DNA of 64,000 bases from Aliiroseovarius crassostreae (GTDB taxonomy: Bacteria > Pseudomonadota > Alphaproteobacteria > Rhodobacterales > Rhodobacteraceae): the NCBI RefSeq assembly GCF_001307765.1, contig NZ_LKBA01000004.1:682001-746000 (forward strand). The letters are read 5' to 3'. Under the pieces are notes generated by a model. That model saw only the letters and a list, made by a program, of their open reading frames with translations, had not been told where the DNA came from and searched no databases. The translations under genes and the position numbers were made by a program. Below, piece after piece: positions 1 to 9,018 of this stretch; the first letter of the stretch is position 1; each line of letters starts with the position of its first letter.

Positions 1-747
1 AAAGTCCAGCGTGGCCTCCAAAAGGGCGTCCTGCGTGATCAGGGCCACCTGCATCAGCAGCTGGAATTCCTGTGTTGCGCGTGGCGGACGGGTGGACAGG
101 GTCAGCACCTTGTGTTCTGGGTCGTAATGGCGGGTGATCTGGCTGTCTTCGTGCCGGATGGTAATACCGCGTTCGGTCAGGGTGCTCTCAGCAAGGGTCG
201 AATTGCTGAGGCCGCGATTTATCGCATTCGTGGCGAAATGTTCGGCGGCCCGGTCCACGGCGTCGATGTAATTGTCGCAATAGTGAAAAAAGTCGCGCAC
301 CTCATCCCAGGGCGAGGCCTGCGCGGTGCGGGATTCGCTGACGGTTGCGTCGCCGATATTCTCGTCCATTGCCGCAAGGCGTTCATGCCCCATGCGATAG
401 GCGCGATGCAGTTCCAGAAGGGCGTGGGCCAGCGCCGGTGCGTTTGAGGCCGCCAGCCGAAGATCCGCAAGGGGGGGCATGTCGGAAAAGACCGGGTCGG
501 CAAAGGCTTCGCGCATATCGCTGACCAGGCGCTCAGCGTCCCCCGTTGACAGCTCTGCCACGTCGAAGCCGAATTCCTGTGCAAGCGCCAAAACCACCCC
601 GGTTGAGACCGGACGGTTGTTGTTTTCCATCTGGTTGAGATAAGGCAGGCTGACCCCAAGCTTTTCGGCAAACACTTTCTGCGTCAGCCCAAGCCGTGAC
701 CGGATTTCGCGCAGTTTCACACCGGCATAGAGTTTCTGGGTGGCCAT
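1..747 (-). CDS. pccR: PccR-type short-chain fatty acyl-CoA regulator (3' end outside window)
   Basis: The reading frame opens with ATG at 747 and stays open to base 1, so 249 codons of the N-terminal part are visible; the rest lies outside the window. Residues 1-70 form an XRE-type helix-turn-helix (LREIRSRLGLTQKVFAEKLG, then SLPYLNQMENNNRPVS). What follows is a longer sensing region, as in the ScfR family, whose member PccR in Rhodobacter sphaeroides senses propionyl-CoA status and controls pccB. Two TTTGCAAA sites stand directly upstream and three more precede pccB, which supports the PccR assignment and suggests autoregulation. In R. sphaeroides pccR and pccB are adjacent; here an exporter gene lies between them. 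The specificity is inferred from neighbours and sites. Confidence 0.85.
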   Translation of the reverse strand, partial: MATQKLYAGVKLREIRSRLGLTQKVFAEKLGVSLPYLNQMENNNRPVSTGVVLALAQEFGFDVAELSTGDAERLVSDMREAFADPVFSDMPPLADLRLAASNAPALAHALLELHRAYRMGHERLAAMDENIGDATVSESRTAQASPWDEVRDFFHYCDNYIDAVDRAAEHFATNAINRGLSNSTLAESTLTERGITIRHEDSQITRHYDPEHKVLTLSTRPPRATQEFQLLMQVALITQDALLEATLDF

Positions 748-782
748 GATCTGTCCTCACAATTCCGGATGGCCTGCGGGGG

Positions 783-821
783 TTTGCAAATCCATCTGGA
801 TCTATGCGTAGCATTTGCAAA
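783..821. promoter_or_regulatory. Two TTTGCAAA sites upstream of pccR
   Basis: Perfect 8-bp palindromes TTTGCAAA lie at 783-790 and 814-821, 31 bp apart (about three helical turns), in the 115-bp gap between the exporter stop and the pccR start. TTTGCAAA is the motif described for PccR binding. The position fits autoregulation of pccR. Confidence 0.7.
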
Positions 822-862
822 GAGGTGCCGTCAAAACTGTTTTGACGTGTCAGCTCGCGGTG

Positions 863-2095
863 TCACCGCAGTCCCAGATGCCTCTCACGGGACAAAACCG
901 CCAGCATCGACAGGACCGCAAGGGCCGAGGACAGGAACATCAACAGCAAAAGGGGCATCGCGTTGTCGCCGTCCCCAAGAACGAGGCCGGACAGGGCCGA
1001 GATCGCCGCGCCGCCCGTCATCATCAACGTGCCGCCCAGCCCGGCCGCGCTGCCCGCCAGTTGCGGGCGCACCCCCATCATGCCCGCGCTGGTCGAGGGC
1101 AGCGTCATCCCGTTGCCAATGCCCACTAGGATCATAAAGCCGAAGAACACGTATTCATTGCCAAACCCAAGGGCAAACACTCCGATTGAGGTTGCCATAC
1201 CCGTTGCCGCGACCAGGCATCCCCCCAGGATCATGCGTGTCATGCCCATACGCACGGAATACCGTCCCGACAGGAAATTGCCGATCAGATAGCCCGCTGC
1301 CGGGGAGCCGAAGAAAAGGCCCAGGCGCGCGGGATCCATTCCGTAAATCTCGCTGCCCACATAGGGCGCGCCGCCGAGATAGGCAAAGAACGCGCCCGAG
1401 GCAAATGTGGCGGTCAGGCAATAGCCCCAGAACCGAGGGGACCCAAGCAGGGCGGGATAGGCGCGAAACTGTGCGCCAAAGCCTGCAAACTGGCGGCTGG
1501 AAGTTTCCCCCATGTCGCGCCAGATCAACAAAAGCGCCAGCAGACCCGTCAGGCTTTGTAGCCAGAAACTGGCCTTCCAGCCATAAAGTTGGTCAAGAAA
1601 GCCGCCCAGGGTCGGGGCCAGCATCGGCACCAGGGACATGCCCATGGTCACATATCCGATCATGGAGGCCGCCCGATCGCCTGGCACCATGTCGCGGATG
1701 GCCGCGCGAGAGACAACCATCCCGACCGCAACCGTGGCCTGCATCATGCGAAAGCAAAGAAAGGTCTCGATTGTCGGGGACATCACGCAGCCCAGTGTGG
1801 CGAGGATATAGGCCGCAAACCCCCAGAAAATGACCGGCCGGCGGCCAAAGCGATCCGACAGCGGACCAACCACGATCTGCAACGTGCCATTCACGAACAG
1901 GTAGAGTGCTACGGAAAGCTGCACGAGGTGGTAGTCCGCCCGGAAATAGGCGGCCATCCCCGGCAGGGAAGGCAGGAACACGTTCATCGACACCGCCGCC
2001 ATGGCCGCAACAAAAGTCAGCGTAAACAGGCTGGGCGGGGTGGCGGGGTTCAGGAATTCTGACCGCGGAAGAATAGTGTTGTCTGGCAAAGTCAT
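863..2095 (-). CDS. Bcr/CflA-family MFS efflux transporter
   Basis: A 410-residue major facilitator protein with about twelve hydrophobic segments. The cytoplasmic loop after TM2 carries the MFS motif GPLSDRFGRRPV (around residues 76-87), and the N-terminal stretch FLPSLPGMAAYFRADY is typical of the Bcr/CflA drug-resistance group. Length matches the family (about 400). Start ATG at 2095 has only a weak ribosome site. It is codirectional with pccR downstream and divergent from pccB, sharing the 213-bp region that carries three TTTGCAAA sites, so it may belong to the propionate regulon. The substrate is not predictable from sequence. Confidence 0.85.
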   Translation of the reverse strand: MTLPDNTILPRSEFLNPATPPSLFTLTFVAAMAAVSMNVFLPSLPGMAAYFRADYHLVQLSVALYLFVNGTLQIVVGPLSDRFGRRPVIFWGFAAYILATLGCVMSPTIETFLCFRMMQATVAVGMVVSRAAIRDMVPGDRAASMIGYVTMGMSLVPMLAPTLGGFLDQLYGWKASFWLQSLTGLLALLLIWRDMGETSSRQFAGFGAQFRAYPALLGSPRFWGYCLTATFASGAFFAYLGGAPYVGSEIYGMDPARLGLFFGSPAAGYLIGNFLSGRYSVRMGMTRMILGGCLVAATGMATSIGVFALGFGNEYVFFGFMILVGIGNGMTLPSTSAGMMGVRPQLAGSAAGLGGTLMMTGGAAISALSGLVLGDGDNAMPLLLLMFLSSALAVLSMLAVLSRERHLGLR

Positions 2096-2191
2096 ATTGT
2101 ATCGCTAAAAGCGGGTGGTTGAAACGTCCAGCCCCTTTTCCTACGCGATGGCTGTGCGGACGGGCACAGGTGGGGAAAGTTTGGGGGTGAA

Positions 2192-2239
2192 TTTGCAAAT
2201 ATGCAATTTGCAAATTCTTCCTTGCAATTAATTTGCAAA
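2192..2239. promoter_or_regulatory. Cluster of three PccR-type sites before pccB
   Basis: TTTGCAAA occurs at 2192-2199, 2207-2214 and 2232-2239, with a related TTGCAA core at 2222-2227. The cluster ends 69 bp before the pccB start and is also upstream of the divergent exporter. The density is far above chance in GC-rich DNA and matches the known PccR operator motif. Confidence 0.8.
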
Positions 2240-2308
2240 TTCGCGTGTTTTTCCTTTTGTGAAACGGTTTTCCGGTCTAGCCTGCCTGCAAATCAAGGAG
2301 TGCGCCAG

Positions 2309-3841
2309 ATGAAAGATATCCTCGAGGAACTGGAAAACCGCCGTGAGAAAGCCCGTCTTGGGGGCGGTCAACGCCGGATCGACAGCCAACATGCGCGGGG
2401 CAAACTGACCGCCCGCGAACGGATCGAGCTTTTGCTCGATGAGGGCTCGTTCGAAGAGTTCGACATGTTCAAGACCCACCGCTGTACCGAGTTCGGTATG
2501 GAAGCGGACAAGCCCGCAGGTGACGGTGTTGTCACCGGCTGGGGCACCATCAACGGTCGTCAGGTCTATGTGTTCTCGCAGGACTTCACCGTGTTTGGCG
2601 GCTCACTGTCGGAAACCCACGCGCAGAAGATCTGCAAGATCCAGGATATGGCCATGCAGAATGGCGCGCCCATCATCGGGCTGAATGATTCGGGTGGCGC
2701 GCGTATTCAGGAAGGCGTCGACAGCCTTGCCGGTTATGCGGAAGTGTTCCAACGCAATATCATGGCCTCGGGCGTGGTGCCGCAGATCTCGGTGATCATG
2801 GGGCCGTGCGCCGGGGGCGCGGTGTATTCCCCCGCCATGACCGATTTCATCTTCATGGTGAAAGACACCTCTTACATGTTCGTCACCGGCCCCGATGTTG
2901 TGAAAACCGTGACCAATGAGGTTGTGACCGCCGAGGAACTGGGCGGGGCATCGACCCATACCAAGAAATCGAGCGTGGCAGATGGCGCGTTTGAAAACGA
3001 CGTGGAGGCGCTGACCGAAGTGCGTCGTCTGGTCGATTTCCTACCGCTCAACAACCGCGAAAAGGCGCCGGTGCGCCCGTTCTTTGACGATCCTGCCCGG
3101 ATCGACGAAAGCCTGGACACGCTGGTGCCGGACAATCCGAACACGCCCTACGACATGAAAGAGCTGATCACCAAGCTTGCGGATGAGGGCGATTTCTACG
3201 AGATCCAGGAAGATTACGCCAAGAACATCATCACCGGTTTCGTGCGCCTCGAAGGTCAGACCGTGGGTGTTGTGGCTAACCAGCCGATGGTGCTGGCTGG
3301 CTGTCTCGACATTGACAGTTCGCGCAAGGCGGCCCGTTTCGTGCGCTTCTGCGATGCGTTCGAAATTCCGATCCTGACGCTTGTCGACGTGCCGGGCTTC
3401 CTGCCGGGGACCTCGCAGGAATATGGCGGCGTGATCAAACACGGTGCGAAACTGCTGTTTGCCTATGGCGAGGCGACGGTTCCGAAAGTGACCGTGATCA
3501 CCCGCAAGGCCTATGGTGGCGCCTATGATGTGATGGCGTCCAAGCACCTGCGCGGCGATTTCAACTATGCATGGCCCAAGGCGCAGATTGCTGTGATGGG
3601 GGCCAAAGGTGCGACCGAGATCCTGTATCGTTCCGAGCTGGGCGATGCTGAGAAAATCGCGCAGCGCACCGCGGATTACGAAGACCGTTTCGCCAACCCG
3701 TTTGTGGCCGCGGAACGTGGCTTTATCGACGAGGTGATCCAACCGCGATCGACCCGCAAACGTGTGGCCCGTGCCTTTGCCGCCCTGCGTGGAAAGAAAC
3801 TCCAGAACCCCTGGAAAAAACACGACAATATCCCGCTGTAA
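2309..3841 (+). CDS. pccB: Propionyl-CoA carboxylase beta subunit (carboxyltransferase)
   Basis: Carboxyltransferase subunit that moves the carboxyl group from carboxybiotin on PccA to propionyl-CoA, giving (S)-methylmalonyl-CoA. The 510-residue product shows both crotonase-like halves: an N-half with the glycine-rich oxyanion region [15 protein letters not shown], and a C-half with [20 protein letters not shown] and [19 protein letters not shown], as in PCC beta chains. I chose ATG at 2309 because AAGGAG sits at 2295-2300; the frame is open further upstream but runs into the PccR sites. PccA is encoded 1.6 kb downstream after three small genes. Regulation by PccR is expected from the sites upstream. 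Confidence 0.97.
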   Translation: MKDILEELENRREKARLGGGQRRIDSQHARGKLTARERIELLLDEGSFEEFDMFKTHRCTEFGMEADKPAGDGVVTGWGTINGRQVYVFSQDFTVFGGSLSETHAQKICKIQDMAMQNGAPIIGLNDSGGARIQEGVDSLAGYAEVFQRNIMASGVVPQISVIMGPCAGGAVYSPAMTDFIFMVKDTSYMFVTGPDVVKTVTNEVVTAEELGGASTHTKKSSVADGAFENDVEALTEVRRLVDFLPLNNREKAPVRPFFDDPARIDESLDTLVPDNPNTPYDMKELITKLADEGDFYEIQEDYAKNIITGFVRLEGQTVGVVANQPMVLAGCLDIDSSRKAARFVRFCDAFEIPILTLVDVPGFLPGTSQEYGGVIKHGAKLLFAYGEATVPKVTVITRKAYGGAYDVMASKHLRGDFNYAWPKAQIAVMGAKGATEILYRSELGDAEKIAQRTADYEDRFANPFVAAERGFIDEVIQPRSTRKRVARAFAALRGKKLQNPWKKHDNIPL

Positions 3842-3857
3842 GGGCAGTCGAGGACGT

Positions 3858-4346
3858 ATGAAAATGACGCTGGCGCAGATATATAAGGGCCTTCGGGGCC
3901 AGGTTGGGGTGGGGGCTTTTGCCGCTCTGCTCTCCCTGGGCCTTGCCCTGTCTGCGCCCGCGCTTGCAGGGGCTGGAACCAAGCGCGGACCCTGGGTCGA
4001 AGGTGACCCGGTCTCGGTCCCCTCGGGGCAGCCTGTCGAATTTCTGGATGTGATCCAGGGCGTGGAAAGCGCCGAAGGGGTGGCGGTGCGTTACCGGTTT
4101 CTTGCTCCGACCATTGCCGGGGACATGGCCCATGTGAGCTTTGCCCAGGCGGAAGAGGACATGGCCGCGCTGTGTCAGGACTATGTCTTGCCCCGCCTTA
4201 TGGCCGGGGCCGCCGCCCTGCCGGATCAGATCATTATCGTGCTTGCGGACCGTGAGGTCGAGTTCGGCATGGCGGATCCCGATGCAACACAGTATTTCGA
4301 AGCCTACCGCCCCGAGGATGGGGCCTGTTTCTGGGAGGGCTTCTGA
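3858..4346 (+). CDS. Secreted protein of unknown function between pccB and pccA
   Basis: A 162-residue product with a Sec-type signal peptide (hydrophobic residues 15-37, cleavage probably after APALA), so the mature protein of about 125 residues should be periplasmic. Two cysteines (CQDY in the middle and CFWEGF at the C-terminus) could form a disulfide. I do not recognise a catalytic motif; it resembles conserved Rhodobacteraceae proteins placed at this locus (possibly the family called DUF6497, from memory only). Start ATG at 3858 follows the pccB stop by 16 bp, and the stop overlaps the next start, so the gene is probably in the pccB transcript. Confidence 0.7.
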   Translation: MKMTLAQIYKGLRGQVGVGAFAALLSLGLALSAPALAGAGTKRGPWVEGDPVSVPSGQPVEFLDVIQGVESAEGVAVRYRFLAPTIAGDMAHVSFAQAEEDMAALCQDYVLPRLMAGAAALPDQIIIVLADREVEFGMADPDATQYFEAYRPEDGACFWEGF

Positions 4347-4711
4347 TGGCATTGCCATATATGCTGAAACATCGTGGATTTCCGGGTCGTCTGCCCGGCA
4401 CCGATTATCAATTCACCCTGCGCCGCGCCAGCAAGGGCGGGGCGACGCCGCTCAAGGCACGCGAACGCTATGCGGATCGCAAACCGGCGGATCGCCGTGC
4501 GGATGCGGGCTTCATGCAGGCGTTGTGGGAAAATTTTGGCGACCAGCCGTTTGAACGCGGAAATCTGGATGCCGGCCGGTTGAGCTGGTTGTTCGGACGC
4601 GAGGTGGTCGCGGCGGAAGATCCCTTTGATCCCGCAAGTTACGAAGCGATGCTGGTGATTGATGTCGATCGCGCCCGCGCCTCGTTTCCCGAAGCATTCG
4701 AGGGGGCGTAA
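4346..4711 (+). CDS. Hypothetical cytoplasmic protein, 121 residues
   Basis: Starts at the ATG that overlaps the stop of the preceding gene (TGATG), which implies translational coupling. The product has no signal peptide or membrane segment, is rich in Arg, Ala and Asp, and ends in a Asp/Ala-rich stretch (DVDRARASFPEAFEGA). No known domain is recognised. A rho-independent terminator lies 180 bp downstream, so this looks like the last gene of the pccB transcript. Confidence 0.6.
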   Translation: MALPYMLKHRGFPGRLPGTDYQFTLRRASKGGATPLKARERYADRKPADRRADAGFMQALWENFGDQPFERGNLDAGRLSWLFGREVVAAEDPFDPASYEAMLVIDVDRARASFPEAFEGA

Positions 4712-4890
4712 GTTAGGCATGTTTTCGCTCGCAGCCCAATCCAACCGGCAAGAACCGGCCCAAATGGCAAAAACTTTGCCGTGGGTCTCTTGCAATGGGC
4801 TGCCTGCGTGCCAATCTTCTTATCAGACAAGCGCATTATCCCCGCGTTTTGTCGTGGTTCGTCAAAACCACAACCCTTCCCCTTCTTCTC

Positions 4891-4931
4891 CCCGGTCTCG
4901 GACCTCTTGGTCCGGGCCGGGTTTCTTTTTT
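4891..4931 (+). terminator. Rho-independent terminator in the 4712-5065 gap
   Basis: CCCGG and CGGACC pair with GGTCCG and CCGGG around a TCTT loop, followed by GTTTCTTTTTT. It sits 180 bp after the 121-residue hypothetical gene. Nothing else was recognised in the 354-bp gap 4712-5065; open frames that cross it have no ribosome site or family resemblance. Confidence 0.75.
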
Positions 4932-5065
4932 GCACAGGCCGTATCATTGGCCGCAGCAAACTCGGCATGCGCAATTCGCCGCGCTTTTTCTTCATTTCGA
5001 CTTGCATCCTCACAGGTTTCGCGCGCAGAATTGCGTGTAAATACAACTGATCTGGGTGATGGAAC

Positions 5066-5263
5066 ATGCAACTCAAGAAACTCTTTGCAGGGCTTGCAAT
5101 CGCCGCCGTGCTTGCTGGCTGCCAATGGAACGACCTCGAGCGCGCAGGCGCAGGCGCAGCCACCGGCGCTGTCATTGCCGGTGTTGCCAATGGCAATGTG
5201 CTTGCCGGTGCGGCCATCGGGGCCGGTGCCGGTGCCCTTTGCGATGATGTGGGCGCGTGCTGA
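5066..5263 (+). CDS. Small glycine-rich lipoprotein
   Basis: A 65-residue protein with a lipoprotein signal peptide: KK at residues 4-5, hydrophobic core, lipobox LAGC with the lipidated Cys at residue 19. The mature part is an alternating Gly/Ala stretch (GAGAATGAVIAGVANGNVLAG) of the glycine-zipper kind seen in small outer-membrane-associated lipoproteins, ending in a Cys pair (CDDVGAC). Flanked by terminators on both sides (4891-4931 and 5346-5378), so it is likely a single-gene transcript. Function unknown. Confidence 0.75.
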   Translation: MQLKKLFAGLAIAAVLAGCQWNDLERAGAGAATGAVIAGVANGNVLAGAAIGAGAGALCDDVGAC

Positions 5264-5345
5264 GGCCAAGGCCGCTCAGCAGACCCATGTAGGCGTTGAT
5301 ATCGAAATTGAGGGGGTGCAGCTGTCTGCCCCCCTGCAGGACATG

Positions 5346-5378
5346 CCCGCTGGTGGATCATCCACCGGTGGGTTTTTT
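5346..5378 (+). terminator. Rho-independent terminator after the small lipoprotein
   Basis: A 12-bp stem (two G-T wobbles) with a TCA loop, 5346-5372, followed by six T at 5373-5378. It separates the lipoprotein gene from pccA and lies 53 bp before the pccA start. Confidence 0.85.
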
Positions 5379-5430
5379 GTTGCCAATCCGCGGGGATGCG
5401 CTCCGCATACACATGAAGAAGGGACAGGAT

Positions 5431-7476
5431 ATGTTCAATAAGATCCTGATTGCAAACCGGGGCGAAATCGCCTGCCGTGTGATCAAGACCGCCCGCAAGA
5501 TGGGCATTCAGACCGTGGCAATTTATTCCGACGCTGATCGGAACGCCCTTCATGTGAAAATGGCCGATGAGGCCGTTCACATCGGCCCGCCGCCTGCCAA
5601 CCAATCCTATATCGTCATCGACAATGTGATGAAGGCGATCAAGGAAACCGGCGCCGAAGCGGTGCATCCGGGCTATGGGTTCCTGTCGGAAAACTCCCGC
5701 TTTGCCGAGGCTCTGGACGCCGCTGGCGTGGCTTTTGTCGGCCCCCCGGTGGGCGCAATTGAAAGCATGGGGGACAAGATCACCTCAAAAAAGATTGCCC
5801 AGGAGGCCGACGTTTCCACCGTGCCCGGTTACATGGGGTTGATCGAGGACGCTGATGAGGCCGTGAAGATCTCGAACGAGATCGGTTACCCGGTGATGAT
5901 CAAGGCCTCCGCCGGTGGCGGCGGTAAGGGCATGCGGATTGCATGGAATGATGAGGAAGCCCGCGAAGGGTTCCAGTCCTCGAAAAACGAAGCTGCGAAC
6001 AGCTTCGGAGATGACCGGATCTTCATCGAGAAATTCGTGACCCAGCCGCGCCACATCGAAATCCAGGTTCTGTGCGACAGCCATGGCAATGGCATCTATC
6101 TGGGTGAACGCGAATGTTCGATCCAGCGCCGCAACCAGAAAGTTGTCGAAGAGGCCCCGTCGCCCTTCCTTGATGAAGAAACCCGCCGCGCAATGGGTGA
6201 GCAGGCCGTGGCTCTGGCCAAGGCCGTGGGCTATTCCTCGGCGGGCACCGTGGAATTCATCGTCGATGGCGACAAGAACTTCTACTTCCTCGAAATGAAC
6301 ACCCGCCTGCAGGTGGAACACCCGGTGACCGAACTGATCACGGGTGTGGACCTTGTCGAACAGATGATCCGCGTGGCTGCTGGTGAAAAACTCACCATCA
6401 CCCAGGATGATGTGAAGCTGAACGGCTGGGCGATTGAAAACCGTCTTTACGCAGAAGATCCCTATCGCAACTTCCTGCCTTCGATCGGTCGCCTGACCGC
6501 CTATCGTCCGCCGGTCGAACGTGCCGCTGGCCCGCTTCTGGAAAACGACAAATGGCAGGGCGACGCCAAGAAAGGCAAACACGCGGTGCGCAATGATACC
6601 GGCGTCTATGAAGGCGGCGAGATCTCGATGTATTACGACCCGATGATTGCCAAGCTCTGCACCTGGGCGCCGACCCGTGACGAGGCGATTGAGGCGATGC
6701 GCGTGGCGCTCGACAGCTTCGAGGTGGAAGGCATCGGTCACAACCTGCCGTTCCTCTCGGCCGTGATGGATCACCCGATCTTCATGTCCGGCGACATGAC
6801 CACTGCCTTTATCGAAGAGCAGTACCCGGACGGGTTTGAGGGCGTGACCCTTGGCGAAGAGGCGCTGAAGCGGATCGCGGCCTCTGCCGCGGCCATGTAT
6901 CGCGTGACGGAAATCCGCCGCACCCGTATCTCGGGCCGGATGGACAACCACGAACGCAAAGTCGGCAAACATTGGGTTGTGACGCTGCAAGATCATGAGT
7001 TTGCAGTGAAAATCAAGGCCGACAAGAAAGGTTCCACCGTCAAGTTCGAAGATGGCACCAAGCTGCGTGTTGAAAGTGACTGGACCCCGGGCGACAGCCT
7101 TGCAACGCTTGATGTGAACGGCGACAATCTGGTTCTGAAGGTGAATAAAATCACCTCGGGCTTCCGGATGCGGAGCCGTGGCGCCGATCTGGATGTGCGC
7201 GTGCGCACCCCGCGTCAGGCCGAACTTGCCAAGCTGATGCCTGAAAAGGTCGCTCCCGACACCTCGAAGATGCTGCTCTGCCCGATGCCGGGTCTGATCG
7301 TGAAGCTCGACGTGGAAGTGGGGCAGGAAGTTCAGGAAGGTCAGGCGCTCTGCACCATCGAGGCGATGAAGATGGAAAACATCCTGCGCGCCGAGAAAAC
7401 CGGTGTGGTGTCGAAGATCAACGCGGGCCCCGGCGACAGCCTGGCGGTCGACGAAGTGATCATGGAGTTCGAATAA
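5431..7476 (+). CDS. pccA: Propionyl-CoA carboxylase alpha subunit (biotin carboxylase plus BCCP)
   Basis: A 681-residue biotin-dependent carboxylase subunit. Residues 1-110 are the biotin carboxylase N-domain (MFNKILIANRGEIACRVI), followed by the ATP-grasp domain with the glycine-rich loop KASAGGGGKGMR near residue 160 and the motif EMNTRLQVEHPVTE near 290, then the BC C-domain, a BT linker domain, and the biotinyl domain with EAMKMEN, where Lys647 carries biotin. It carboxylates biotin with ATP and bicarbonate for PccB. ATG at 5431 has AGAAGGGA upstream and gives the standard N-terminus; a longer in-frame extension crosses a terminator. The next gene starts 3 bp after the stop. Confidence 0.97.
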   Translation: MFNKILIANRGEIACRVIKTARKMGIQTVAIYSDADRNALHVKMADEAVHIGPPPANQSYIVIDNVMKAIKETGAEAVHPGYGFLSENSRFAEALDAAGVAFVGPPVGAIESMGDKITSKKIAQEADVSTVPGYMGLIEDADEAVKISNEIGYPVMIKASAGGGGKGMRIAWNDEEAREGFQSSKNEAANSFGDDRIFIEKFVTQPRHIEIQVLCDSHGNGIYLGERECSIQRRNQKVVEEAPSPFLDEETRRAMGEQAVALAKAVGYSSAGTVEFIVDGDKNFYFLEMNTRLQVEHPVTELITGVDLVEQMIRVAAGEKLTITQDDVKLNGWAIENRLYAEDPYRNFLPSIGRLTAYRPPVERAAGPLLENDKWQGDAKKGKHAVRNDTGVYEGGEISMYYDPMIAKLCTWAPTRDEAIEAMRVALDSFEVEGIGHNLPFLSAVMDHPIFMSGDMTTAFIEEQYPDGFEGVTLGEEALKRIAASAAAMYRVTEIRRTRISGRMDNHERKVGKHWVVTLQDHEFAVKIKADKKGSTVKFEDGTKLRVESDWTPGDSLATLDVNGDNLVLKVNKITSGFRMRSRGADLDVRVRTPRQAELAKLMPEKVAPDTSKMLLCPMPGLIVKLDVEVGQEVQEGQALCTIEAMKMENILRAEKTGVVSKINAGPGDSLAVDEVIMEFE

Positions 7477-7479
7477 TCC

Positions 7480-9018
7480 ATGACCAGGCTGGCGTTTCAG
7501 GATCGGCCGCAGGTTCATCCTGTGGCAGCCACGGGGCAGGGCTTGGCCGGTGCAAGCACGTTTGCTGCGCTGGCTGGCTACCTGCTTCTGGTGGGCCTGT
7601 CCTGGCGCCTGACGGGGAAATTCGAATTTCCTCTTGATGATGTCTATATCCACATGGCCATGGCGGAACAGATCATGGCCGGTGGGTATGGCGTAAATGC
7701 GGGCGAGTTTGCTTCGGCCTCGTCGTCCCCGTTGTTTTCCCTGTTGCTGCTGCCCTTTGCGGGGCAGCCTGAACAGATATTCCTGCCAGTATTTTGGAAC
7801 CTTCTGGGATTGATTGGTGCCGCATGGCTGTGGGGCCGCGTGGTGGGTGATGCGCTTGGGCGTGACTGGCTTGGCTGGACCATTGCCCTTGTTGGTCCCG
7901 TGGCGCTGAACCTGTCCGGGCTGGCCTTTACTGGGATGGAGCACACGCTGCATGTCTGGGCGACCATGGCGGTTGTGCGCGGCATTCAGCTTGAGGCGCG
8001 GGGCGATGCCGGGCTTTGGTTGCTTGCGCCCGCTGTCATCCTCGGCCCGATCTTGCGGTTTGAAGGTCTGGCTGTGTCCGCGGCCGCGATGATGTTTCTG
8101 ATGTTTCAGGGGCGGATGCGTCTGGTACTAGTGCTCGGACTGGCGACGTCGGTTCCCCTGATCCTCTATGGGATGTTTCTGACATCGCTCGGCCTGTCGG
8201 CTCTGCCCAATTCGGTGCTGGCTAAGCTGGGTGATCAACCTTGGTTGCGCTTCTATCGGATTTGGGCAATTCCCGGTCTGATCGGCCTTGCTTGGTCGCT
8301 TGTCGCATTGATCCGCAAAAAGCGCGGGTCGAAGGAGTGGGGGACCTACGCGGTTTTGGCACCAGCCCTTTTTGCTTTTTCCGGCCATTACCTGCTGGGG
8401 CAGTTCGGCTGGATGAACCGGTATGAGATTTATGCGCTGTTTTTCCTACTTGCCATGGGCGTGGTGGGGATCGGTTATCTGGGGGCGTCAGTGCGGCTGC
8501 GAGCCTCGCTGCTTCTGGTATTGCTCTTCCTGGGGCAGAGATATTGGACGGACACGATGCAGCGCGCTGTGCATTCGCCGCGTGCCCTGTCCTTGCAACA
8601 GGCACAGATGGCGCGCTTTGCCAAAGAGTATGTGCAGGCGCCGGTTGCTGTGAATGACCTGGGATATGTGGTCTGGCGAAACCCCAACTATGTGCTTGAT
8701 CTGTGGGGGCTTGCATCGAAAGAAGCCCTGATGGCTCGTAAATCCGACCCCGCCCCGCATTGGGCCGGGCCGCTTGCGGAACGGACCGGGGTTGAGTTGG
8801 CGATGATTTATGACAACTGGCTGCCCGATGCCGTCGGCTCGGATTGGGTGAAACTGGGAGACCTGGTGCTGGATGTGCCAACCGGCGTCATTGCCCAGCC
8901 GCGTGTGGCGTTTTACGCCACCTCTCCGGGGCGGGTTGCCACGCTGAACGCCAAGCTTAAGGCGTTTGTGCCGACCCTTCCCAGTGGGGCGCATTTTGAA
9001 TTCGCGGAGGGTCTGTGA
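7480..9018 (+). CDS. Polytopic membrane protein, GT-C glycosyltransferase-like
   Basis: A 512-residue inner-membrane protein with about ten hydrophobic segments and a soluble C-terminal part of roughly 140 residues. Just after the first membrane segment it has FPLDDVYIHMAMAEQI with an Asp pair at residues 53-54, the position where GT-C lipid-linked sugar transferases carry their acidic first-loop motif. No specific family is recognised, so the catalytic assignment is tentative. It starts 3 bp after pccA and overlaps the next gene (TGATG), so it is probably cotranscribed between pccA and methylmalonyl-CoA mutase although no metabolic link to propionate is apparent. Confidence 0.65.
   Translation: MTRLAFQDRPQVHPVAATGQGLAGASTFAALAGYLLLVGLSWRLTGKFEFPLDDVYIHMAMAEQIMAGGYGVNAGEFASASSSPLFSLLLLPFAGQPEQIFLPVFWNLLGLIGAAWLWGRVVGDALGRDWLGWTIALVGPVALNLSGLAFTGMEHTLHVWATMAVVRGIQLEARGDAGLWLLAPAVILGPILRFEGLAVSAAAMMFLMFQGRMRLVLVLGLATSVPLILYGMFLTSLGLSALPNSVLAKLGDQPWLRFYRIWAIPGLIGLAWSLVALIRKKRGSKEWGTYAVLAPALFAFSGHYLLGQFGWMNRYEIYALFFLLAMGVVGIGYLGASVRLRASLLLVLLFLGQRYWTDTMQRAVHSPRALSLQQAQMARFAKEYVQAPVAVNDLGYVVWRNPNYVLDLWGLASKEALMARKSDPAPHWAGPLAERTGVELAMIYDNWLPDAVGSDWVKLGDLVLDVPTGVIAQPRVAFYATSPGRVATLNAKLKAFVPTLPSGAHFEFAEGL

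Noticed and set aside
5785-7953. 722-codon open frame on the minus strand opposite pccA
   Set aside because: It is antisense to a perfect propionyl-CoA carboxylase alpha subunit; long shadow frames are expected in GC-rich coding DNA, and the product has no family resemblance.
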